64,000 bases of DNA from Brevipalpus yothersi (taxonomy: Eukaryota > Arthropoda > Arachnida > Trombidiformes > Tenuipalpidae): the NCBI GenBank assembly GCA_003956705.1, contig QZCP01000501.1:147346-211345 (forward strand), written 5' to 3'. How positions within the stretch are numbered: the stretch's first letter is position 1; each line of letters starts with the position of its first letter. The position numbers and the translations under genes were made by a program. The notes below the pieces were generated by a model. The model had not been told where the DNA came from. It saw nothing but the letters and a program-made list of their open reading frames with translations, and did not search any database. This document shows positions 38,971 to 51,380 of the stretch, in pieces.

Positions 38971-40094
38971 ATGATTCGTCCTTACTTAGGCTCATTACTG
39001 CTGAGATCACGTTCAAATCAAAATATTGTTTTCGATTCGATTATCAACACATGTCGAACATGTGCCGGTACAGCTGTTGATAAAAGTGGTAGCAAAAATA
39101 GTGATGGCCAGGGTGAGGTTGATTTACCTGAACCATTATTATTAAGACATGAACGATATGATACCAATACTACTGATCCAAGGAAAACACCGATCGTTGT
39201 GTATCATGGACTTTTTGGTTCCAAAACAAATTGGCGGACACTTTCCAAAGTGATGACACAAAAAACTGATCGAATTGTGTATACACTGGATGTTCGCAAT
39301 CACGGTGGTAGTCCACAATCGGTGGAGATGAGTTATGCGGCAATGATTTCAGATGTTAATTATTTTATGACCAATAGAAAATTGAACAAAATTATCACCG
39401 TTGGACACAGTTTGGGTGGACGTGCATTCATCCAGATGGCTTTAACGTTACCCGAAAAAGTTGAAAAGCTTGTTGTGGTGGACATTGGAGTGACCAGAGT
39501 GCCCGGTGTTAAGGAAGTTCTTATAAATTACGTTAAATCAATGAAAGAAGCCACTAAATTGCTAACCAACATTGAGAACATTAGCGATGCTCGAAGAGCT
39601 GTTGATGAATTTGTACGTCCCATGATCGGGGTAAGCATAAAGTCTATTTGAGTGCATGATTGATAGTAGTGAATTTTCGCTTTCGAATTTCAAAATCATG
39701 ATTTCATCCAATTCTCATCTTATCATTTCATTCTGGTTCTCTTTTCTACTCTCCCCTGATTATCTTGAAGGATCCCTTTATTCGTGGATTTTTGTTGACC
39801 AATCTGATTGCGGATGATAAAAATAAAACTATAAGATGGGCATTCAATTTGGATGCCATTGAGCACATGTTAACCAGCGAATTTCATGAGATTGCTCCCG
39901 AAAATCAGTATAATGGACCGGTACTACTTATTCACGGTGGTAAATCGGAGTTTGTAAATGATAAAGCAATCGAAGATATGCGTAAATTGTTTCCCAAGCT
40001 AGAGGTAAACTGTATACCCGGTGCTAGCCATTATTTGCATGTTGAAAAGCCGAACGAATTTTTAGATGTCCTAATAAAGTTTGTCAATTCTTAA
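38971..40094 (+). CDS. ABHD11: ABHD11-like mitochondrial alpha/beta hydrolase
   Basis: Two exons, 38971-39630 and 39771-40094, join in phase 0 to give 327 residues. The start MIRPYLGSLLLRSRSNQN is Arg-rich without acidic residues, fitting a mitochondrial presequence. The alpha/beta-hydrolase fold shows the oxyanion region VVYHGLFGSKTNW, LDVRNHGGSP, the nucleophile elbow VGHSLGG with catalytic Ser, the Asp-bearing VVDIG strand, and the C-terminal catalytic His in PGASHYLHVEKP. Human ABHD11 is a mitochondrial hydrolase that associates with and protects the 2-oxoglutarate dehydrogenase complex. The ATG at 38971 was preferred because no upstream in-frame ATG exists. Confidence 0.93.
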
Positions 40095-40229
40095 TTGATT
40101 GTCTGCTAATTTTCTTCTCCCTCTCTTCCCAACAATCATTGACTGATAAAAGTGGTAACTAAAAAAGCACAAAATGCAATTCTCAATGTGCATTAATCAG
40201 CAATTTTCCCTGCAAATATCAAAAACGAA

Positions 40230-40304
40230 CACCCCTGCCGGGATTCGAACCCGGGACCTTTGGATTAGAAGTCCAACGCGCTAAATCCACTGCGCTACAG
40301 GGGC
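40230..40304 (-). tRNA. tRNA-Arg (anticodon TCT)
   Basis: The minus strand folds as a complete tRNA: acceptor GCCCCTG paired with CAGGGGT (the first pair is a G-U wobble), A-box TAGCGCAGTGG, anticodon arm TTGGACTTCTAATCCAA with TCT, and B-box GGTTCGAATCC in a five-base-pair T-stem (CCCGG/CCGGG). No intron. A TTTTT pol III terminator follows on the minus strand (plus-strand A run at 40221-40225). It sits between the convergent ABHD11 and SRPRB genes. Confidence 0.95.
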
Positions 40305-40756
40305 GACGAGCTGAGAAGTGATTATTTAGAGAGATTTGCCTATCAGACACTTGAATGATTAGTGGTTAGTTTGAAAGGATTAGATTAAATAAGTTTGTGT
40401 AAATTATGAGAGGATCAAGATTTATGATAAAGAATGAAGTGAGATTGAGAATGATGCCATATCATTTGTCCTTTATGTGGAAGTCTATGGGTGTGAGAAT
40501 GTGAGGATGGAACCCTTTCAAGGAGTTCTTCGCAGTGATCTTCTGGAGGAGAGAGATGCTGAGAGAGGAATATTCTACAGTGAACCGATCTCACTTTCAC
40601 ATTGATGGTATTGGATGTATCGAGAGAAATAAGATAGATTGAGATGTGTGTGAATGTGTTGTTGTTGTTGTTTTCACCATATTGATATATTGATGCAAGA
40701 AAATAGTATGAGAGAGTCAACAAGTAGTGGTAGAAAATAGTGGATGGAAATTTTCT
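40305..40756. other. Spacer between tRNA-Arg and the SRPRB 3' end
   Basis: No supported gene. It holds the 5' flank of the tRNA and the presumed SRPRB 3' UTR. An open frame on the minus strand at 40415-40723 includes His/Ser-rich translation of simple sequence and has no recognisable domain. Confidence 0.5.
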
Positions 40757-41673
40757 TTAAATCTTGGTAAGCCAATCAATAACAGATTCTAATTGAGCAG
40801 GAGATGCTTCTTCAGCGAGAGCGGTACAATCAACGAAATCGATACGATTTCGAATATCATCGAAAGAGAATTCTTTATCCATTGAGCCGAGAGTTTCGTA
40901 ACCTTCATCACGCTCACCATCGGTACTATCCAAGGCAGCAAGACGAGTCTCCCGCACTGCTGATAATTCTTTCTCTAGTAAGCTCTTAATCACCTTGGCA
41001 GCTTTGGATTTGGGTTTATCTTGCTTATTGCAAGCAATCAAAATCGGTAAGCGACGAGATCGAACAAGTTTATCCGTCATGATTGAGAATAGATAATCAG
41101 CCACGTCTCTTAGATTGGTGGTTACTTGTTGGGAATCGATGAGAAATACTATGGCTCTAGTCTTATCTCGTACGTCTTCCCAGCTCTTTACTCTCAATCT
41201 TTCGTAACCTGTTGAAGAAAGTCATCATTAAAAATCTCATCTCGAAACCAATTCAAGGTCAATCACTCACCAGGAAGATCAACCAGAGTAACTGATTTGC
41301 CGGTCAGCTTAACAGTGGCCTCATTTTCTCTCATCGAGGTGAGAGTTGTTACATTTCGGCGTCCAACCAGCTGGGAGAACAACACAGTTTTACCCGATTC
41401 TGACAAGCCAACAATAGCTATTCTATCACCACTTCTTCTTTTTGAAATAAAAACAAAATACACTGGACACAATAAAATAGAGATAGAAAGAGAAAGAGAT
41501 ATCATCAGAATTCGGTATCAAAAAATGATGTTTCAACATCGTTACATCACTACACACTTACCCAATGTTAATAATAATACTAATAGTGTTGTTCCGATGG
41601 TTAGCATGGACGTCGGATGATCGGCCACACTGGGAGGTAATTTATCTAGCAATGAGTACAAATATTTATCCAT
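40757..41673 (-). CDS. SRPRB: Signal recognition particle receptor subunit beta
   Basis: Three exons in transcript order: 41673-41562, 41462-41271 and 41208-40757, phase-consistent, 251 residues. The N-terminus MDKYLYSLLDKLPPSVADHP is followed by a membrane anchor (MLTIGTTLLVLLLTLVYFVF). The Ras-like GTPase has G1 IVGLSESGKT, G3 TLVDLPGYERLR, G4 IACNKQD and G5 FVDCTA. The length and motifs are those of SRPRB, which anchors the SRP receptor alpha subunit at the ER membrane and helps hand ribosome-nascent chains to the translocon. The two introns are short (99 and 62 bp). Confidence 0.95.
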
Positions 41674-42143
41674 CTTTTACCAGTCAAGAAATCTAATCAT
41701 TCAATTAACGATTAACTAATGATCAACATTATTTCCGATCGTTTATCCACGATGTCAACTGTGTTGAGATTGTTACATGTACATATGATTGGCGCGGCAT
41801 TCAAAGGAGAGAGAAGTGAGTGTGTATTATGAGTAAATGTTTGTTGGTAAGAAAGAATTTATTCTTTATTCAAAATTATTTAGAGGTCATTTTCACATGG
41901 CCATATTAGTTGTTGTTGTTGAATATATATTTAATATTTATAAACCTTATACCTTGGAGATACTTTTCCTGAAGAAGAGACCTGTGTGTACCATGTGTAC
42001 AGAGGAAAGAGAGAGAGAGCAAAGTTTTTTCACTTTCACTTTTCCCCTGACAACTCCTTCAGAAATGATGATGGCGTAAGGAGCATAACATGTGTAAGTC
42101 ACCGAAATACAAATGATCAATGTGTATGTGTGTGTGTATGCCA
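41674..42143. other. Spacer between PSMA5 3' end and SRPRB 5' end
   Basis: Presumed SRPRB promoter/5' UTR and PSMA5 3' UTR; both genes are on the minus strand. GT repeats lie at 42120-42138. No coding sequence supported. Confidence 0.5.
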
Positions 42144-43164
42144 TTAAGCCGGTATATCTTTGATAGCTTGTTCAATCTCATCTTTACTAAACATTCGATA
42201 ACCATCTTTAGCGGTAATGGTAGCTACTTCTACATTACTTGAATTGAGTTTTTCTTCCATAACTTGTTTCAATATAACCAAGAGAGTTGTTAGAGCCGTT
42301 GTTAAGGACATCGACTGGAAGGAATGAAAAAGAATGTATGAATTAGTTAAGAAAATTGAGAGCTGGGAAAATGTAAAGGTAATCGCAACAGAACAATAAT
42401 TACCTTCGAATAGCCTTCTTGTAATGCCTGTTGAGCACCTTCGCAACCAGAGCCAATAGCTTTAGCATCACACTTGACATAGGTTCCAGATGGATCCATG
42501 TGGAATAGATGTGGTCCATCTTCATCCACACCGGCAAATAGAATTGCAACGCCAAATGGTCTACTCATAGCTTTGCCATCACTATCACTGTCACCAAATT
42601 GAATGGCAAGATTTGATACAGCTTGAGTAACACTTTCTACTGACATCTTCTCATTATACGAGAACCAATGATTCTGTTTGCAAAGGAGATAAAAAGCCAA
42701 CATCAGTCTAAACATAAACAATCACATCGATCTCGATTAAGCATCACACTAACCTGTGTCTCAACTCGAGCACGATCAACCAAAGTTCTAGAATCAGCCA
42801 TCAAACCACTACAGGCACATCCGATGTGAGTATCAATCTCGACAATTTTTTCCGTAGCACTTGGTAACATAAGAGTTGAATTGACTCTCTTCTCAACAGC
42901 CAGAATGACTCCATCATTGGTTTGTATTCCAATGGCAGTAGTTCCAAGCTATCAGTTAATCAAACATAATCACAGAGAAAGGAAAAGTAATGTCACAATT
43001 AGAACTGAAGACATCAGTGAAAAAAAAGTAAACCAAAAACCACACAATCACTGTCTCAATACACTTACCTTGATAGCTTCAATAGCATACTCAACCTGGA
43101 ACAATCTGCCTTCAGGAGAAAATGTATTTACACCTCTATCATACTCAGATCTTGACATAAACAT
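42144..43164 (-). CDS. PSMA5: 20S proteasome subunit alpha type-5
   Basis: Four exons in transcript order: 43164-43069, 42948-42754, 42673-42404 and 42314-42144, every boundary in phase 0, 243 residues versus 241 in human. The alpha-subunit signature YDRGVNTFSPEGRLFQVEYA opens the protein. LGTTAIGIQTNDGVILAVEK, the RVETQNHWFSYNEKMSVESV segment and SRPFGVAILFAGVDEDGP are near-identical to other animal alpha5 subunits. It is a structural, non-catalytic member of the outer alpha ring of the 20S core. Confidence 0.97.
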
Positions 43165-43720
43165 GATTACAGCTTCAAATTAATCACAAAATTAACTCCA
43201 CCAAGAAACAAAATTAGTGAAAGATTATTTAGTTTAAATCCGGAGATTAAAACCATGCAGCCTGATGAAAGTGAAGAAAAGATGATTTGCTGAAATGCTG
43301 AAACTTTTGCTTTAAACTTATGCAAGTAAGCAGCGCAACATTTGAATTATGCCGGTTTGCCTTCAGTTCATCGTCATGCAACATTTTCGGAGTTCATGAT
43401 TCAAATTCAGTTTAATTATTTGATCAAATCGATTGATTGGGTATTTGTATGAGTAACAGTTTGATACTGTTGATAATTTCTGATACTTTCGAATTTTCCA
43501 CATTAATTTCTAGATGAAGATGTCGAACTTTGTACAAGCCCATTCAACATCAGAATAACTTGGAAGTTGTGCAGGTATGAATGATAAGTAGGGTCGAAAT
43601 TTATCAATTTGAACTCATTGAATTAGTATGATTTTATTTACATTACAAAATGATTTAGATGAGCAGAAAACAAAATTTTGGGGAGTGAAAAGTTGTAAAG
43701 AAACAATTTTCCATTCAAAA
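43165..43720. other. Spacer between ECSIT 3' end and PSMA5 5' end
   Basis: Presumed PSMA5 promoter next to 43165 and ECSIT 3' UTR next to 43720. Nothing else is recognisable. Confidence 0.5.
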
Positions 43721-45382
43721 TCACTTTGTGTCAATTTCTTTTGGGGGTGTTTCTACATCTTCAATATATCCCTCTAATTCTTCTTCATCTTCCTCATCTG
43801 TTGGATCTGGCTTGAAGATGAGAGTTTCAGAAGCGTTAACAGTTTTATGTACTCTATTTTCTAGAAAACTTGTCTTATTTAGACCTATACTGTGTCGACT
43901 TGTTGGCTTATCGGGTATGAACTCTAATGTTTCATCTGCCATATTCTTCATTTGAATAACTATTGGTAATTCATTTAATTTTGGCCAATGATGTTGCATT
44001 ATACGAATCCAAGATAACAGAGAATCTCGAGTAGATGTTCCTGTTGCTATGATGGAAAGGATAACTCCTTGCTCGTTTATGTGCATCTTTCGCATATTCT
44101 CTAGGTGTTGTTTTTTTGAGATACCAGCGTAAGTGAAAAGTGGCATATTTCTCATATCTTCATTATCCTCTTCCGGTTCAGGTTCAATTTTTCTTGGCGC
44201 AGTTTTCAGTACAAAATAGGATATTGGATAATCTTTCACCCAGTTCCAATGAGGTCCTTCAACGAAAAGAGTCTCATCAAGTTCATTGAGAAGTTCAATT
44301 TGTTTTGGAGCTGTTGCTGACATAACCCATGTTTTATCTTCACAATCTTCGATACATTCAGTCTGCAGGAAGATGATAGGAAAAAATTTTAATAAATATG
44401 ATTGCATGAGCCATAGCATTCATCGACTTACTGAGAAAATTGATATTTTAGTGTTGACATCAACAGTCATCCTACGAAGACTTATTTTCGCAAGTTCTTT
44501 TGGATCATCTGGAATATGGGTGGGCATCGGATATGGATCATTGTAACGTGCTTTGGTCATCCAGTATATCATTCGACCCAATTTTGCGACCACATGAGAA
44601 CTTTCCCCAAAAATTGCGATGACTAGTTGCAACATTTCCTCATCGGGTATCAAAAAATTAACCTCCATTGCATCCAATATTTCGATAGCAGCCCATTGAT
44701 GTTTAACATACCAACCTAATCCTTGTTGAGCTGGAGTTTTCGGTACCATAGTACCTTTAGGAAATATATTCATCAAATCTTTGTAAGCTCTGATTTCCTT
44801 TTCGAGTCCATAATCACGAAGCCTTCTCAATGCACCATAAATAAAATCAACTGATCCAATTTTGTCTCGAGGTATTGTACCATCACTATAATCGTTGATT
44901 ACTTTACGAAATGTTCGATAGTTTCGTTCCTCTTGCTGCTCAAAATAGTCTGACACTGCTTTCGTTTTATAATAATCGAAATCTTCATTTGCGGAAATTA
45001 AACTCCTATAGAACAATTAAGAGTTCATGTCAATGATAGATTTTTCAATATAGCTAATATTGATCAAGTTTTTTCCTTACATGACAATGACTTACCTTTC
45101 AAGAGAATCTAATTTTGCCTCTCTATCATAATCCCGTGTCTTTCTGGTTCCCCTAATCTTGTCTATCATAATTTTTAAATTTGAACTATTTTCTTCTGAA
45201 AATTTTTCGGCAAGTTTCTTGTCTGAATCATCAACATTGTCCAAATTATCATCAGTATCCAATTTTTTTGCTGGAGGACCAGCTTTTGAACAATATGCAG
45301 CACAACAACCGGTTGAAATGATTGCTTGTCTATACACATGAGAAGTGAACAATTTACAAGCTAATCTTTTACTGAAAGACAT
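43721..45382 (-). CDS. ECSIT: Evolutionarily conserved signaling intermediate in Toll pathway, mitochondrial
   Basis: Three exons in transcript order: 45382-45096, 45005-44432 and 44362-43721, phase-consistent, 500 residues. The start MSFSKRLACKLFTSHVYRQA is basic and hydroxylated, a plausible mitochondrial presequence. The core contains YRTFRKVINDYSDGTIPRDK, VDFIYGALRRLRDYGLEKEI, YKDLMNIFPKG and NDPYPMPTHIPDDPKELAK, matching the pentatricopeptide-like ECSIT fold; the C-terminal half has LFVEGPHWNWVKDYPISYFV and an acidic tail. In animals ECSIT is an assembly factor of mitochondrial complex I and was first described as a Toll/TRAF6 and BMP signalling adaptor. It is divergent from EXOC4. Confidence 0.92.
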
Positions 45383-46377
45383 CTCTGTGGATTCAATTCA
45401 CCGGATCAACTTATTTGAATCATCAACAATATCGACCATCAAAGCACGATGCACTTTCAATTGAATTTAAAATTCACACCTCGAATCGGCAGGAAAATTC
45501 ATCACCCAAAGATTTCAACAGGACCAGATTTATTGGAACAAAACTCTTGAAACAACATCTCTCCACTATCATGAACAATTTTTTACACAACACAAATGCT
45601 CTAAATTATCAATTAACAATCAGCAGCCACAAGAACGATCAAAAATGAAAAACGCATCAGTAAACACGTGCGTCTGTGTTTACACACACTTTTCTCAACT
45701 CTTATGAAACATGTAAGCAAGCAATTCAAGGCGCGCGCTCAATACATTGAATCGTCGAATCTTGATGTCTTCACAATTTTTCTCGACAATTAGATCACTT
45801 CACCGATGGTCTTACAATCAATCTTTAACAGTGGTCATTATGAAAAATATTCATTGCAGTTTCAAGTGGATAGTCAATAGCCAATAAATAGTTCCTGAGA
45901 GTCACATGAATTTTTATCCTAATAAGAATCTACATCATTCTGAACCAGTGAGTTTTGTGAACATTCGTCGAAGTGAACCTCAACATTGGCAAGCTAAAAG
46001 TTTATCGAAGCTAATCTGGTCAAAAATTTAGCTCTACATTGTAATTCATCTCCAGATCGACAAAATTTTCCATCTGATATGCTGTTCATTTCGTGTTTAA
46101 TAAGTTTCAAAGATGAAACTACTTTCGACATCGATAAACTCCTCCTTTTTCCAATACATGATGACATGTAACAGTGGGTAAAAGTGTTTACATTCCCCGT
46201 TTTGTTTACAACATGAGAAGGTGTAAGTGTCTAGTGTTGATGGTTGAAGAAGTATATATATTTTTTTTCATGGGTGGATAATTATGAGTTGACGACTGCT
46301 CACCTGGTTACCTGGTTATCAAGATCATTATATGATATCATATAGTTGTTGTATATATATACAGCAATCATCGAGTC
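45383..46377. promoter_or_regulatory. Divergent intergenic region between ECSIT and EXOC4
   Basis: The two start codons diverge across 995 bp, so both promoters should be here. AT-rich sequence with a TATATA run at 46352-46362 close to the EXOC4 start, and a CG-rich spot (GGCGCGCGC) at 45731-45739. No coding sequence. Confidence 0.45.
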
Positions 46378-49300
46378 ATGATGATGAATGATTGTCAGCC
46401 AAAGAGACCTCCAAGAATGACAAGACCAATGAATAAAGATTCATCGGTGAGTGTTGCTTATTCACTTGTTTTGTGATTTTTTGTGTATCTTTTTTGTTGC
46501 GTTTTGTTGCGTTTTTCTTTCCTTCTTTCTTTTTCTTTGGGTTATTACTTTTTGAAGTGATTCAATTCACATATTTCTGCTTGATAATGTTCAACAATTG
46601 GTCTCATCCTGAGCAGGCTAGTTTGCTGATGAACACCATCAGAGCATTGACACAAAGTCGTGATCCAGATGATAGAGATCGAGAGGAGGCTCGTCTTGAA
46701 TCACAATATCAAAAGACCGATGCTATGCTGGATGCTTTAATTGAGAATCATCATGCTGATCTAATGTCAGCAATGAATATATACAGTTCGGTGTCCAATG
46801 ATTTGAAGAAGGAAAGTGAATTATTACGAAAATTGATAGAAAGCTCCGAGAGTGCACGAGATCTTCTTCGTTTGGATCTTGGTGAGCTGAGAAAGTTACT
46901 TTTGGAAATTTTGGAAACAAAACATGTATCTGAAATGTTGGAAGAATATGATAATGTATCAAGAGTTCCTGAACAGATAAACGAATTGACCGGCAAGAAG
47001 CATTATCTGCATGCAACCAAACTTTTAATCAAGTCTATTGATACATTGGAAACTGATCTTCAGCCTGTTGAGTCTCTTAAAACTGTTAAATCAGATCTGC
47101 TAGCTAAAAAAGAACAAATGTATAACATGATGATTGATGAACTTCATCGACATGTGTATGTTCGCTGTTCTGGAAATATATTGAAAAAATTTAAACGAAC
47201 TGCATCCGAGAGGAGGCATGGAAATGTTGATGGTCAAGATCCACCTTCCAGAAAAGTGTCTGTAGCGGATTTGTTATCTCCAGCGTTGATACAAAATACT
47301 GGCCAACCCAAGCGAAGAAGTCCAAATTTCACTTCTCAAAACGATCTCAATCTGGAGCGAGAGATCATCGAGAATCCAAATGAACAAGATCCCGAAAGTG
47401 ATACAAGACATTTTATAGCCATAATCATCGAGTGCCTTTCCTTATTGAAGAAAATACCAGATGCTGTGAGGGTAAGCTTTTTTTGTGGAGAGAAAATTTC
47501 ACGATTAATCGCACAAACTTTCTTACTCAGGCTATCAGTGAGCGTACAGAGAAAGAATTATCCAACATCGTTCAAAGAACTGCCAGAGAACTAATAGGAG
47601 CATCTCCTAGTAAAAATCAAGCTTCCGTTTTGAAGTTCCTTGATGGACCTATCACTGTTTGCTCTCGTTGTACTCACATTCTTGAGAATGATAGTCATCC
47701 AGCGTATTTACTTCATGAGTTGTGTGAGCTGCTTTTCCAACAGTTTCGATCTGTTGTGACTATGCATGAGACAACAGTAATTCCCTACTTAAAAAAAGCT
47801 GCCGGTAAGAGTAATCTCCAAGATGGACCCATAACTTTCTATAATGTTGGCGATATTTGGGTGAAAGTTCAGAGTGTTCTTGAAAAAGAAGTGATCGAAA
47901 AATATCTCGATTTCAATGGAACTTGTTATAATGAGCGTCAAATGATGATGCCATCACAGAAAAACAAATCCATAGCTCAAGCAACGGCTACACAAGCTGA
48001 TCTTAACGCCTATTTTCCAAGCAAGAGACGACCGATTGGTGGATCTTCGAATAGAATGAGAAATATTCCTCTCTTCAAATTTGATGCATCTTCACATGCT
48101 ATTAGCTTGAACGCTTATCTTCAAGAGCAGAAAGAAGCTATGAAAGAGAAACATGATCGAAATGGATCAAATACACTCGATTCTATTGATATTTCTCTCA
48201 GTGAAACTGATCAATATCTTGTTTGTGATACTGCTCCTGAAAACATTGTGGTAATATTTGGCTCAATCAAGAAAATAGCCACCGAAATAGACTTGGAACT
48301 CAATCAACAAGCTGAGTATTGTTGCCTTCACAGGAAACTAACCTACTATGTTGACCTGTTCATCAGTCAAGTGAAAAATGAACGAAGATTGGTTCAGGAT
48401 GCAGCTCAAAAAAGTTTGGATGCCTGGAGAATCATTTCTGAGACCGATTTGCAGAATAAGCGTAGCCAAAATCGTCCTATTCTGCACAGCGTTTTGATGA
48501 TTGAGAAAGCTTGTCGAGATTTGGTCAATTTGGCATATGCTTTGCCAAATTATGGTGAAGACTTCATCAACTCATTGAGTCATCTATTGACAAATTACAA
48601 AGACATATGCTCCAATGCTTACAAAGAAATTGTTCAACCTGAATCTGAGGACAAACGAGTTATTAGTGCTACTTGGGCTAAAGATGCTGACATCAACAGA
48701 TTCTTGAAAGATCTACCGAATTGGCCTTCCTCCCAGCGAGCTTCAAAAACAAATCCCACCAAAAGTTTGGCTTCAATCGGAACATCAATGACTTTCGATG
48801 AGTCACCGGAAGTGATTCGTTTGAGAAACAAGAAAGAATCTGAAATTTTGACCAGTAACTTGGCACAAGATACATTGATTCCTGTTCACGAAATTTTATC
48901 TGATTTAAATCAAATGAAGTCTCTTGGACAGCTACAGGAAAGCATTGAGTGGCTCTCCAATCAAATCTTCAACTTGACCACTAGTCTATCCAAAAACCAA
49001 AGTGAAACATCTGGTAATTTATTGACTGTTAATCATTCTCAAGCTGTTCCTGCCAAAATTGTTCAGGATGTTTCCATAGCAGCCCTCAATAATTTGTCAA
49101 GGGAATTCGAGGAACTCGCAGAAACGTGCCTTCTGGTTCTTCATCTTGAAGTGCGTGTTCACTGTTTCTACTATCTACTTCGAGTACCAAGAGGTAATTT
49201 TTCACCTGGTATCGATGCCCAAGAGCCTGACAATGAAGTAATTCAGCTGAACAAAGATTTGTCAAACATTGATGAAGCTCTCAGTATGTCTATACAACCC

Positions 49301-49687
49301 TGGAAGCTTAAATATATTTTCGAAGGTGTAAGCCATTTGGTGGCCACAATTCTCATCAATAGTTCTTCCACTATAGATAGGATCAATGCGAATGGTGTCA
49401 AGAGAATGTGTAGAAATATTTTTGCCATCCAGCAAACATTGACCAGTATAACCATGAGCCGTGAGGTTGCTCTTGATTATGCGAGACAATATTTTGAACT
49501 TTTCTACGCTTCACCTGAAGAAATTCTCAATCGAATCGAAGAACGAGGCCCACAATTTCAAGCTCAAGAATATCTGAATGCCCTGGAGCTTCTACATCGC
49601 TCTCATCCTGGAAGAGATGATTCCAAACTCAAAGCATTGAAGCTCAGATTAGACGAAATATTGAATGAGGTTGCCGTATCAGTATAA
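46378..49687 (+). CDS. EXOC4: Exocyst complex component 4 (Sec8)
   Basis: Three exons, 46378-46446, 46617-47471 and 47531-49687, join in phase 0 to give 1026 residues (human about 974). The N-terminal Sec8 domain is clear: LLMNTIRALTQSRD, DALIENHHADLMSAMNIYSS, LGELRKLLLEILETKHVSEM, KKHYLHATKLLIKSIDTLE and MMIDELHRHVYVRCSG. The rest is helical CorEx/CATCHR-type sequence. Sec8 is a subunit of the octameric exocyst that tethers secretory vesicles to the plasma membrane. Intron 2 is only 59 bp. The first exon encodes a basic proline-rich leader; three consecutive Met codons open it, and the first was chosen. Confidence 0.94.
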
Positions 49688-49971
49688 TATTAGTGGAAAA
49701 TAAATGATGATTGCGAATCATATTCCCTACACACATTATTTTATAAATAAATTCGATCATATTTCTTTAGGTATAAAGAATTAAATCTATTTTCTTTGAA
49801 TCTCAAGATCTGTACTTTGAAAAAAAAGTCAAGACGTTCCACAAAAGATGAATAAAAATTTTCACACGATTCGATTTATTCGATTGTCTCGATTGTTTGA
49901 TTGATCGATTAATGTGAGCACATTGATCACGTTGTTTAGGCAACAATAATAAGAAAAAATAACCGGGAAAA

Positions 49972-50340
49972 ATGTCTCCTCTTGATGAAAGTGAAGTTTA
50001 TGAATTATTGTGTCAAAATTGGTCATATTCTGTGATAATTAAACATTTTCGTTCCAAAAATGTTAAAATTTTCAATTCAACCATCAGTAGAATCAAGAAA
50101 AAGTATTCACCGGACAAGCAGGCCACTGATTCAGTGTCAAAAACCAACAAGCCACGAGGACGATCGTGTTTACTTTCACCGAGGCAAATTGGTAACATAA
50201 TGAGAGCCCTCAGTTCACCGGATCCTCCATCGTATGGCTATTTGGCCAAAAAGTACAAGGTACACAAAACCACCATATCAAGATATGTCCAGCGGAATCG
50301 TCATCTGTTGAAAGTTGATCAAAAGGGAAAAGTTAAATGA
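49972..50340 (+). CDS. Small helix-turn-helix protein resembling the DNA-binding half of a Tc1-type transposase
   Basis: An intronless 122-codon frame starts in good Kozak context (GGGAAAAATGTC) and ends in TGA. Residues about 5-45 look like a first HTH (ESEVYELLCQNWSYSVIIKH then NSTISRIKKKY). A basic NKPRGRS linker follows, like the GRPR/AT-hook linker of Tc1 transposases. Residues about 68-110 form a second HTH (LSPRQIGNIMRALSSPDPPS then YLAKKYKVHKTTISRYVQRN). This paired-like PAI-linker-RED layout is that of Tc1/mariner transposase N-termini. No DDE catalytic domain follows in the next kilobase in any frame, so it is either a solo domesticated DNA-binding gene or a truncated relic kept open by chance. 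It lies 284 bp downstream of the EXOC4 stop on the same strand. Confidence 0.65.
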   Translation: MSPLDESEVYELLCQNWSYSVIIKHFRSKNVKIFNSTISRIKKKYSPDKQATDSVSKTNKPRGRSCLLSPRQIGNIMRALSSPDPPSYGYLAKKYKVHKTTISRYVQRNRHLLKVDQKGKVK

Positions 50341-50799
50341 CTGATCATGTTAATGTCTCGCTCCTGCTTTTGGTCTGATTCTCGAGTACTATTGATCTTG
50401 GCATCAATTGCTCCATAATTTGAGCCTTTTTTTACTTAAACTTTCTCTTTTCTCAACTTTAAATGCTGAAAAACTCGTGTTCTTTTCCACAATCCGTAAG
50501 ATTTCTTGTGAAATTTCCGATTCAAATGATCCAACAAGAATAGATATTCATTTCTCCATCCGACTAGGGTAATGATTGAACGATTCGACTATCCTCCTAA
50601 GCTTATCAAAACAGTTGAATAATAAAATTTTCCTTCAAAATCAGCATCCAATTCATGGCTCTAAATGTTTTGAAGCACTATTTTTCATCAGATAAATCCA
50701 TGAGACAATAAAGCACACACAGACTCGTGGATAGGATCTAGAAAAATCAATAAAAAGAAGCAGCCAAGAGAGAAAGAGAGAGAGTATGCTGAACCCATG

Positions 50800-50881
<82 letters not shown>

Positions 50882-51380
50882 TCTCTCTCTCTCATAGTGG
50901 CAAGTTATGTTAGTCACTTGTATTCTCGCGTCGTAGATCAGTCAGTATAGACTTTCACGTAGTGTTCACTTAGCAAAATTCCATCAACTTTATTCCCACT
51001 TGTTCTTTATCATCATCTTTATCTTCTTTGGTGACTTTTTTCTTCGTCTCCTTTCACCTTTTTTCCTTTCCCCTCCTCATGAATATCTTTTTTACTTGTC
51101 AAAAAATCATCATCTTATCACCATTCCATATCATTTCCTGAGTACATATCTCAAAATTTTTCTTCCGTTTGCCAACACACACATTTACCGTTATCTTCGA
51201 TCGGGAATTTATTATCGAAGGAAATGTTCCGGTGAAAGTGATTATTGCCGTCGAATTTCACTTTGAAATGAATATATTGTCACTGTAATATTCACAACGA
51301 AAACAAATCCTGATCAATCAGTGAATCAATTGATTTTTGATCGTGATTCTGTCCGTAAGATCCGTTCCTCTATCATCCAG
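50341..51380. other. Intergenic region and 5' UTR before the agrin-like gene
   Basis: Contains an AATAAA-type signal near 50622 that could serve the HTH gene, a 90-bp CT tract, and the likely promoter and 5' UTR of the gene starting at 51381. No additional coding sequence is supported. Confidence 0.5.
50802..50893. repeat. (CT)n microsatellite
   Basis: About 45 CT units with two TT interruptions near 50870 and 50881, located about 490 bp upstream of the agrin-like start codon. Confidence 0.97.
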
